DNA of 6,850 bases. Source: Acidobacteriota bacterium. GTDB taxonomy: Bacteria > Acidobacteriota > Terriglobia > UBA7540. Under the pieces are notes generated by a model that saw only the letters and a list, made by a program, of their open reading frames with translations, was not told the DNA's origin and did not search any database. The stretch covers positions 1 to 6,850 of the forward strand of contig JAJYJL010000441.1 in the NCBI GenBank assembly GCA_021789565.1, written 5' to 3'. This document shows, in pieces, positions 1-6,850 of this stretch (the stretch's first letter is position 1; each line of letters begins with the position of its first letter). A program made the position numbers and the translations under genes.

Positions 1-738
1 TCCGCGGCGGCGCAAATCATCCAATGTTTTCTGCACTTCTTCCTGGGTTCGGTTCTGCGCTTCTTCGCTGGCGCCGTGAGGCACCACAATCGGAGGCGCG
101 ATAAAAATAGCTGCCCGGCTGAAGGGATAAGGAAACTGTGTCTGGTCCCAGGTTTTTCTGAACACGTAAGCCTTTTTGAGGGCAACGTGAAAGCAGAGGA
201 TGGAAGCGCCCGTCGAGCGCGACAGGATCACCGAGCCGCGCTTGGCAACGAACCGAGGGCCTCGCGGGCCGTCGATGGTGAACGCTGCATCGCGCCCGGA
301 GCGCAAGCAGCGCGCCATCTCCGCCAGTGAACGACCGGCGCCGCGGCTGCTCGATCCGCGCGACGCCCCGTAGCCGTGCATCTGGATGATGCGCGCGATG
401 TACTCGCCGTCAAAATTCTGGCTGGTCATCACAACGATGCCGCGCCGTCGCCAAAACCAGCACGCGGAGAAGATCTCGCGATGCCAGAAAGTATAGATGA
501 TACCCTTCCCGGCGCGGCTTGCCGTTTCCCAGTTTTCCCAACCTCCCACGTGCCAGCGAAGCGTCCGCCCGATTATGAGAACTGCAAGATAACCAATCCA
601 GCTGGCGACAAAGATCTGAAAACGCTGCCACCTCGTGAATGCACGCGGATTCCCCGAGAGTCCGAAGTCCTCATCGCGCGTGCTTCCACCGGCTCGCTTT
701 GTTGGGTCATTCGCCAATTGTTCGGATGCGTTCGTCAT
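1..738 (-). CDS. DUF374 lysophospholipid acyltransferase-like protein (3' end outside window)
   Basis: I translated this frame by hand: it is open for 246 codons from ATG at 738 to the window edge with no stop, so the C-terminus is missing. Seen: a hydrophobic, probably membrane-anchoring stretch at residues about 40-60, then WHRE (85-88), a DGE (110-112), RGSSSRGAG (127-135), DGPRGPR (156-162), TWD (196-198) and PYPFSR (203-208). This order of motifs is that of the DUF374 family (PF04028) in the LPLAT acyltransferase superfamily, which is related to lipid A and phospholipid acyltransferases and is expected at the inner face of the cytoplasmic membrane. The acceptor lipid cannot be told. The usual HX4D is absent: the sixth position after H86 is Ser91. 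The start is well bounded: an in-frame TGA lies 18 bases upstream and AGG sits 8 bases before ATG. DUF374 proteins are usually a little over 200 residues, so little is probably lost. It follows the ETF-QO gene by 67 bases. Confidence 0.88.
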   Translation of the reverse strand, partial: MTNASEQLANDPTKRAGGSTRDEDFGLSGNPRAFTRWQRFQIFVASWIGYLAVLIIGRTLRWHVGGWENWETASRAGKGIIYTFWHREIFSACWFWRRRGIVVMTSQNFDGEYIARIIQMHGYGASRGSSSRGAGRSLAEMARCLRSGRDAAFTIDGPRGPRFVAKRGSVILSRSTGASILCFHVALKKAYVFRKTWDQTQFPYPFSRAAIFIAPPIVVPHGASEEAQNRTQEEVQKTLDDLRRRG

Positions 739-745
739 CGCGCCG

Positions 746-759
746 GCCTGAAATCAGGC
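746..759 (-). repeat. Small inverted repeat over the acyltransferase ribosome binding site
   Basis: Read on the minus strand, GCCTG-ATTT-CAGGC forms a perfect 5-bp stem with a 4-base loop. The AGG (747-749) that serves as the weak ribosome binding site of the acyltransferase gene is in its 3' arm. It might damp translation, but a stem this short is also common by chance. It is not followed by a T run, so it is not a terminator. Confidence 0.25.
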
Positions 760-805
760 ACTCTCCCACCCCCGCCATCACGGTTCTTTGCCGCCTTGTG
801 CCTGT

Positions 806-2485
<1,680 letters not shown>

Positions 2486-2495
2486 CGGCACTGGA

Positions 2496-2499
2496 CCTC
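2496..2499 (-). promoter_or_regulatory. Ribosome binding site GAGG deciding the ETF-QO start
   Basis: GAGG on the minus strand ends 10 bases before ATG at 2485. The GTG at 2521 has only an AAGG-like run about 18 bases off, so the shorter protein is preferred. Confidence 0.55.
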
Positions 2500-2540
2500 G
2501 GCTCGGATCGCGACAGCCCACGCAGAAGCGCGCGGGCCTT

Positions 2541-2578
2541 ACTCAAAATTTATCATGAAATTCACAACCAGAAAGATG
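2541..2578 (-). promoter_or_regulatory. AT-rich stretch with inverted repeat upstream of ETF-QO
   Basis: The gap between the TPR gene and ETF-QO (2486-2631) is GC-rich except for this AT-rich patch. It contains AATTT (2547-2551) and its complement AAATT (2558-2562) around a central ATCATG. Possible -10 boxes (TAAATT or GATAAA) and a weak -35 (TTTCTG, 16 bases from TAAATT) can be drawn, but none is close to consensus. I infer a promoter or regulator-binding region for the ETF-QO and acyltransferase pair, with low certainty. No terminator with a T run is seen after the TPR stop. Confidence 0.3.
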
Positions 2579-2631
2579 CGTGTGGGCATGGCAATGTGGG
2601 CGAAATGGGGTGGCCGCTAAATCCCCGCGAC

Positions 2632-3351
2632 CTACTCGGGCAACGTCGCGAGTTGCTGCTTCAAAGCGTCAGCGACGACTGCGTCAGAGCCGAACTCTTT
2701 CTGGACCTGCTGATAAATCTCGCGGGCGCGTTTCGGCTGCGTCGCCCGGTAAGCATCCGCCATGGCCAGCAGCGCCGTCGCGCGAGGCACCATGGTGGTC
2801 GGATGGTTCGCAAGCGCCTGCAGAATCTTGCCGGCTTCGTCGATCTTTCCGGTTTTTGCCAGAACTCCTGCCAGAGCGAAATTGCCCTGCGAAGCAATCT
2901 CTTTATCGGAGTCCTTGCTGGCATCCTGCAGAGTCTGGATGGCGGTTGCATCATTCCCCAGTTGCGCCTGACAGACTCCCATCTGGACCAGTGCGTAACC
3001 GGCGGCTTTAGTATGAGGGTAATTCTTGACTACTTCGGAAAACTGCGTGAGGGCTTTCTGATACTTCGCGCTGGCCGTCGGATAACTTTCTCCGGCGCCC
3101 ATCAGACTGCTTTCCTGGCTGCTGCCGACATACGCGTGGAAGGTTGTAATAGCGGTCAGCAACTCGGTGTTTGCAGCGGCTTCCTGGCGGGCGTAATAAG
3201 TCCTGATCCCCCATGCGGCGCCGGCCACAATGATGACCGCAGCGCAGATCATAACGATCTGTTTCCAATGCTCTTCGGCAAAAACCTGAAGAGCCTCTAT
3301 CTTTTCCTGGAAATCATCATGCTTCAGTTGATGGCGTGTGTATCGGTCCAC
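2632..3351 (-). CDS. Single-pass membrane TPR protein, YfgM-like
   Basis: The 239-residue product has a charged cytoplasmic N-terminus (1-30), one strong membrane segment at about 31-49, and then a likely extracytoplasmic region of helical repeats. TPR-like units can be followed at about 93-127, 118-150, 157-190 and 191-225, with typical small and aromatic positions (for example AGYALVQMGVCQAQLG and NFALAGVLAKTGKIDEA). This architecture matches the YfgM or TPR_21 type (PF09976); E. coli YfgM is an inner-membrane protein that works with the SecYEG translocon and periplasmic chaperones. That role is by analogy only. The start is GTG, well supported by GGAGG seven bases upstream. A sigma-70-like promoter lies just before it, so it probably begins its own transcript, which may read on into ETF-QO 146 bases later. 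No catalytic motif is visible. Confidence 0.85.
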   Translation of the reverse strand: MDRYTRHQLKHDDFQEKIEALQVFAEEHWKQIVMICAAVIIVAGAAWGIRTYYARQEAAANTELLTAITTFHAYVGSSQESSLMGAGESYPTASAKYQKALTQFSEVVKNYPHTKAAGYALVQMGVCQAQLGNDATAIQTLQDASKDSDKEIASQGNFALAGVLAKTGKIDEAGKILQALANHPTTMVPRATALLAMADAYRATQPKRAREIYQQVQKEFGSDAVVADALKQQLATLPE

Positions 3352-3358
3352 CCTTCTA

Positions 3359-3363
3359 CCTCC
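3359..3363 (-). promoter_or_regulatory. Strong ribosome binding site GGAGG for the GTG-started TPR gene
   Basis: GGAGG on the minus strand is seven bases before GTG at 3351. This near-ideal site is the reason to accept GTG as the start. Confidence 0.75.
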
Positions 3364-3381
3364 GTTGCTCTAACCCCCGTC

Positions 3382-3411
3382 ATCTTAGCAATAGGATTCG
3401 GAAAACGTCAA
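3382..3411 (-). promoter_or_regulatory. Sigma-70-like promoter for the TPR gene
   Basis: On the minus strand TTGACG (3411-3406) is followed after 18 bases by TAAGAT (3387-3382). The -35 box matches five of six consensus bases and the -10 box four of six. Transcription would start near 3375, giving a short leader of roughly 25 bases that contains the GGAGG. Position, spacing and the downstream ribosome binding site agree with each other. Activity is inferred. Confidence 0.55.
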
Positions 3412-3510
3412 TTGATGCGGGCTTCTGAGGAAGCGTGTACGGCGCTCGGCACGTTATCCTCCGGTGGGGCCGGAATTCCAGCGCGTTCGACAAGGTCTCC
3501 AAAGCAAATC

Positions 3511-4602
3511 TCAGTTTGCAGGTTCTTCCGTCGCTTCGCTACCGAATTCAGCTTTGTAGATTTCGAGCAGAGCCACCAGAATGGTGAAGAGGAACGGACC
3601 AAGCACAATTCCCAGAAACCCGAAAACGCTGAGGCCACCAATAACGCTGATGAATACCCACAGGGTGTGTATCTCCATTCCGCGCTGGATCAGGATGGGT
3701 TTCAGGATGTTGTCAACGGAGCCCACCACAACGCCAAACACGCCAAGCATGACAAGCCCCTTCACGACCGACCCGGTCAGCATATAGAAAATCACCACAG
3801 GCCCCCAAATCAGGGCCGTTCCTACCACGGGCACCAAAGAAACCAGCGCCATGGCCGCACCCCAGAGAAGCGATGAGGAGATGCCGAAAACCAGAAATCC
3901 CAGGCCCCCGAGCGCCCCCTGGACCAGGGCGACCGCCAGGCTGCCCGTAAACGTGGCGTGAACCACTCCCGTGAATTTCTGGATAATTCGTTCTTCGTAC
4001 TCCGGCCGAAGAGGGATGAGCGCGCGCAACTCATGCAGGATTTGCGGGCCTCGCAAGAAAAGGTAGTACAGCCCAAACAACATCACAAAGAGCTGCAAGA
4101 TGAAGTTGATGAAGCCAGACACCAGCCCGGCGCTGTGCGCAACCAGAAACCGGCTGCCTGTCCGGACCACTCGCATGGCCGCAGCCCCAAGATCAGGGGC
4201 CGGCAAGCCCATTTCGCTGAGCCTTTCAATGAGTTTTTGGTAAACAACCGAATTGTGGATCGCTGCGATCTTTGCCGGGACTCCGCCGGCAAGCATGTCC
4301 TCCAGGGACCGATAAGCTTTCACCGATTCTCCTGCCATCAGGAAAACAAGAAACACAACAGGAAGAATGATAGCCACCGTCAGCAGCGCGCAGCAAATAG
4401 CGCTTGCCAGTTCCTTCTTGTGGAGGTAGCGCTCAATCCGGTGATAGACGGGGTAGAAAAGCGTCGCCAGTATCACTGCCCAGACCAGCGAGTCAAAGAA
4501 CGGCTTGAGGATGCGGCCAACAAAATAGAGAACGATGGCAAGGAAGATCAACAGAAAGACCCGTGCCATCCCGCGCTGCCCCGACCACAGACTCTTTTCC
4601 AT
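3511..4602 (-). CDS. AI-2E family transporter (PF01594 permease)
   Basis: A 363-residue polytopic inner-membrane protein. Hydrophobic segments are seen at about 13-30, 35-52, 66-90, 162-182, 217-239, 245-277 (probably two), 280-300 and 311-350, i.e. about eight passes, with a large soluble loop at about 91-160 as in the family. Conserved marks are PVVG with a following GP (P258, G261, P268), DNILKP (297-302), and GG...FGxxGxxxGP (322-336). The family was named for E. coli TqsA, linked to autoinducer-2 export, but most members have other or unknown substrates (some are Na+/H+ antiporters), so substrate is left open. Start: ATG 4602 has TGAGG nine bases upstream. A 16-residue longer TTG start at 4650 has only AAGG directly against it and is less likely. 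The gene follows the glycosidase-like gene by 84 bases and precedes the TPR gene by 159. Confidence 0.92.
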   Translation of the reverse strand: MEKSLWSGQRGMARVFLLIFLAIVLYFVGRILKPFFDSLVWAVILATLFYPVYHRIERYLHKKELASAICCALLTVAIILPVVFLVFLMAGESVKAYRSLEDMLAGGVPAKIAAIHNSVVYQKLIERLSEMGLPAPDLGAAAMRVVRTGSRFLVAHSAGLVSGFINFILQLFVMLFGLYYLFLRGPQILHELRALIPLRPEYEERIIQKFTGVVHATFTGSLAVALVQGALGGLGFLVFGISSSLLWGAAMALVSLVPVVGTALIWGPVVIFYMLTGSVVKGLVMLGVFGVVVGSVDNILKPILIQRGMEIHTLWVFISVIGGLSVFGFLGIVLGPFLFTILVALLEIYKAEFGSEATEEPAN

Positions 4603-4611
4603 TTGCGACCG

Positions 4612-4616
4612 CCTCA
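4612..4616 (-). promoter_or_regulatory. Ribosome binding site TGAGG deciding the AI-2E permease start
   Basis: TGAGG on the minus strand ends nine bases before ATG at 4602, favouring this start over the upstream TTG at 4650. Confidence 0.55.
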
Positions 4617-4638
4617 CAGGCTTCGAGAACTTGTGAAG

Positions 4639-4663
4639 ATTGTAACCCAACCTTTGTTGTCAG
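4639..4663 (-). promoter_or_regulatory. Possible promoter of the AI-2E permease gene
   Basis: TACAAT (4644-4639, minus strand) matches the -10 consensus in five of six bases and would start transcription about 30 bases before ATG 4602. The only -35-like box nearby, CTGACA (4663-4658), is 13 bases away, which is too close for a standard promoter. The -10 may therefore act alone, with an activator, or be chance. Confidence 0.3.
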
Positions 4664-4686
4664 GGTTCTACTTCGCGCAAACAGAA

Positions 4687-6850
4687 CTACGTAATATCCA
4701 TCGTCAACTCAGTCCTGCCGGCAAGCTGCGCAGCATTCAGCAGAACCCGATCGGTCTGAACTCTACCAGCCGAAGCGAATTTCAAAGGCTGGCCGCCCGG
4801 TGGGTGAATGTGAATGGCAATATCCGCCTCAAGGGGCTTCTCAAATTTCAGCCGGCAGCCCCAGCGGACGGAGTTTCCAGGTCCGGCGAGAGATTCTGTA
4901 GTCCATGTAATGTGACCGAACCGCGTGGGACAGTTTTCAACATGGATTTTCTCTCCGGCCGCGAACCAATGCTTTGGCGCAGCTTTCTGAAGATGGACGA
5001 CTGCGTGGTCGCGCTCTTCGTAACAGAGAAGCCAGCGCAACCCGAGTGCAGGCTGCAACTCACTATTAACAACGGCCGACCATCCATAACGGTTGCCTTC
5101 ACCCGGGTGCCCGCCCGGCAGGTAAGTATCCTCCGGCGAGTAGCGGCTGCCCGAATCCATCGTGTAACAGGCAAGCGCATAGAGGGTCAAAAGGAATGGC
5201 CGGTAATCATCCTGGCGAATCAGGTACGCGAGCGTTCCGTGAGACATGAAGTTCGATGTGCGAACAGAGGCCCCGTCGGTGTTCAGGCCCAGAATCTGCT
5301 CACCGGCCATCTTGCGGTGAACAAAGTGGCCACGGTCAAGCGCAGCATCGCCCCAGTCACTGGTCCACCAATCCATCATGTAACGGTGATTCTCATAGCT
5401 GGACAACTCTGTGGGCTTCCGGTTTGTATCAAAGGGTGTGAATGGCGTGATACCTGCCTGCTTCATCGCCGGATTACGCCTGGCCAGAACCGTCTTTAAC
5501 GATTGCTCGATAAGCGGACGCATCCCGGCGGCGATCCCTGCGATCTCGTTCGCTTCCTGCTGAAGCTGCGCATCGTTGTGCTCTCTGCCGGCGCGTTGCA
5601 GGCAACGAGCGTGCTCTGTCAGGCCTCGCCAGGTCCAGGCCGCATTCTGGTAATAGTAGGGATGCGAGTCGGGAAAATCATTCCGCGGATCGCCGTTGTC
5701 CGCTTCCGGCGAACCCCAAATCAGCCCGTGGCGGGGATCGTCCGGCGGAAAGGCCTGTTTGCTGTACTCATATCGCTTCAAAACAAACTCAATCATCCGC
5801 CTCAGCACCGGGAGGCGTTTCCGGAGCGCATCAACGTCGCCCGTGTAGTCGTAAGCGCGCGCGGAGTTTTCAAGAAACACTCCGGCATTCAGCGGCGCTT
5901 CCACCTGGTCCTGCGTGTTGTAAAGGAAGTTGCCGTCCGGCAGGATGTAGTGCTCGAGATAATGCTGGAAATACGGCTCGACTTCGTCGGTCAGGTTCCA
6001 GAGCTGATGAACCCAGACGAATTCGTAGTGGGCAACAGGGAACAGTGCGTGGCTGCGCTCAGGAATCTTGGTGTAGGCGCCCTCACCGATCTGGTAAGTG
6101 GGATTCAGCCCGCGGTAGCTTGCGCGCGCAAGAGCGATTCCCGCTCGAGCGCCGTCCAGCAACCAGGGGTCCGGGATCTCCACTTTCATCTTGTCCTCAA
6201 AGAAGTGGTGCCACTGGTTCCACACTCCCACTAGGGCTGCAAAAAAATCTTCGCGCGATCCGTCCCAAAACTGCTCGGTGAATTCAGGCTCGTGGCGCAA
6301 GGATTGAGAGCCCGAACCCACTTCCATTCCCCTGTTAGCACGCGGCTGCCGCATCACACGAATGCGGCCCACGGGCTTCGCGTCCGCCCCTTGCGGCAAA
6401 ACAGCCATCACCTCGTAACCCACCTTGAACGTGGGATTCCAGACGCCGATGTCCGCAGCCGGAAGGTAACCGCCCATGCAGGTCCGCTTGCTGTAGCCCT
6501 CGACATAACCGTAGATGTATTCCAGAAACGCCGGCGGTTCAAGCAGCCGGCCCGTCATATCGGGCGCCCAGAGCGATTGAGGGTCTGTGCCAAACTCGCG
6601 CGACGTGCCATCAGGCTCCAGCCACATCGCACCTTCAGGGCCCGTGTCACCATTCGCCACCAGCGTCCATCCGATAAATTCGGGCGCCAGCGCCGCCACG
6701 TTTTCGTAGCACGGGTCTTCATTCGACTCCAGAATGTAATTGCCGTAAATGTCCGGTCCAGGAATGTATTCTTCAGGACGTTTGAGCTCACCCAACTTTT
6801 CAGGCGGGTTCACAGGCCGCGGACGAATTTTCGAGATGTCGCCGACGCGT
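4687..6850 (-). CDS. Six-hairpin glycosidase-like protein (5' end outside window)
   Basis: The frame runs open from the right edge, so 720 residues are visible and the true start lies outside; GTG at 6813 is merely the first internal start codon and has no clear binding site. Numbering from that GTG: about 1-185 is beta-rich and probably a sandwich domain; about 190-605 is helical with the aromatic and acidic pattern of an (alpha/alpha)6 barrel, including YTGD (323-326), WGSPEADNG (366-374), DWWTSDWGD (481-489), DSGSRYSPED (553-562) and GEGNRYGW (571-578); about 606-708 is a C-terminal beta domain with HPPGGQPL (670-677). Acidic residues E370, D372, D486, D489, E561 and E572 are candidates for catalysis. 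This layout is known from bacterial glycoside hydrolases such as rhamnosidase-like and amylo-glucosidase-like clans, but I cannot name a family or substrate, and a non-hydrolytic role is possible. Secretion cannot be judged without the N-terminus. Confidence 0.7.
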   Translation of the reverse strand, partial: RVGDISKIRPRPVNPPEKLGELKRPEEYIPGPDIYGNYILESNEDPCYENVAALAPEFIGWTLVANGDTGPEGAMWLEPDGTSREFGTDPQSLWAPDMTGRLLEPPAFLEYIYGYVEGYSKRTCMGGYLPAADIGVWNPTFKVGYEVMAVLPQGADAKPVGRIRVMRQPRANRGMEVGSGSQSLRHEPEFTEQFWDGSREDFFAALVGVWNQWHHFFEDKMKVEIPDPWLLDGARAGIALARASYRGLNPTYQIGEGAYTKIPERSHALFPVAHYEFVWVHQLWNLTDEVEPYFQHYLEHYILPDGNFLYNTQDQVEAPLNAGVFLENSARAYDYTGDVDALRKRLPVLRRMIEFVLKRYEYSKQAFPPDDPRHGLIWGSPEADNGDPRNDFPDSHPYYYQNAAWTWRGLTEHARCLQRAGREHNDAQLQQEANEIAGIAAGMRPLIEQSLKTVLARRNPAMKQAGITPFTPFDTNRKPTELSSYENHRYMMDWWTSDWGDAALDRGHFVHRKMAGEQILGLNTDGASVRTSNFMSHGTLAYLIRQDDYRPFLLTLYALACYTMDSGSRYSPEDTYLPGGHPGEGNRYGWSAVVNSELQPALGLRWLLCYEERDHAVVHLQKAAPKHWFAAGEKIHVENCPTRFGHITWTTESLAGPGNSVRWGCRLKFEKPLEADIAIHIHPPGGQPLKFASAGRVQTDRVLLNAAQLAGRTELTMDIT

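Noticed and set aside
3421..3434. GCTTC-TGAG-GAAGC inverted repeat beside the TPR -35 box
   Set aside because: The short stem could be an operator, but there is no T run and nothing else to distinguish it from chance.
3460..3474. TCCGG-TGGGG-CCGGA hairpin after the permease stop
   Set aside because: A 5-bp GC stem 37 bases past the stop with no T run on the minus strand; too weak to call a terminator.
2596..3876. Plus-strand open frame of 426 codons
   Set aside because: It runs antisense through the TPR gene, its promoter gap and part of the permease gene. No family motif is visible, whereas the minus-strand genes have clear families.
3511..4602. Reading the permease as proof of autoinducer-2 quorum sensing
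   Set aside because: The family name comes from one member; many have other substrates, and no LuxS or Lsr-type gene is in the window.
3958..5499. Plus-strand open frame of 513 codons
   Set aside because: It is antisense to the permease and the glycosidase-like gene and crosses the gap between them. Its translation has no recognisable domain and is rich in R, H, Q and P as expected from antisense of GC-rich coding DNA.

Overview
The window is a compact, ordinary bacterial chromosomal segment of moderately high GC. All five genes I can support lie on the minus strand, so it reads right to left. No tRNA, rRNA, CRISPR array, insertion sequence or phage gene is visible. The gene set (quinone-linked ETF dehydrogenase, DUF374 acyltransferase, YfgM-like membrane TPR protein, AI-2E family permease, large six-hairpin glycosidase-like protein) suggests a Gram-negative-type heterotroph with a respiratory chain. 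Acidobacteriota or a similar soil lineage would fit, but that is an inference from gene content and style, not a proven placement.

Layout in transcription order. (1) 6850-4687: a large protein with the look of an (alpha/alpha)6-barrel glycoside hydrolase plus a C-terminal beta domain. Its 5' end lies outside the window. (2) 4602-3511: an AI-2E family (PF01594) polytopic membrane protein with a good ribosome binding site and a possible -10 box in the 84-base gap before it. (3) 3351-2632: a GTG-started, single-pass membrane protein with periplasmic-type TPR repeats, preceded by a strong GGAGG and the most convincing promoter in the window (TTGACG-N18-TAAGAT). (4) 2485-806: electron transfer flavoprotein-ubiquinone oxidoreductase (ETF-QO), intact, with FAD-binding motif and [4Fe-4S] cysteines. 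(5) 738-1: a DUF374-type lysophospholipid acyltransferase-like protein, cut at its C-terminus by the window edge. It is easy to miss because it has no stop codon inside the window.

How they work together: ETF-QO passes electrons from ETF (fed by acyl-CoA and amino-acid dehydrogenases) into the quinone pool, and the adjacent gene encodes a probable acyl-transfer enzyme of membrane lipid or lipid A type. The 67-base gap and shared direction suggest these two are co-transcribed, giving a loose lipid-metabolism theme. The TPR protein and the permease look like independent envelope housekeeping genes. The glycosidase-like gene is probably the end of another transcription unit entering from the right.

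I found no convincing undescribed system. The most useful leads are the unassigned glycosidase-like protein, the acyltransferase without the classical HX4D motif, and the start-site and promoter details. The long plus-strand open frames are antisense shadows.
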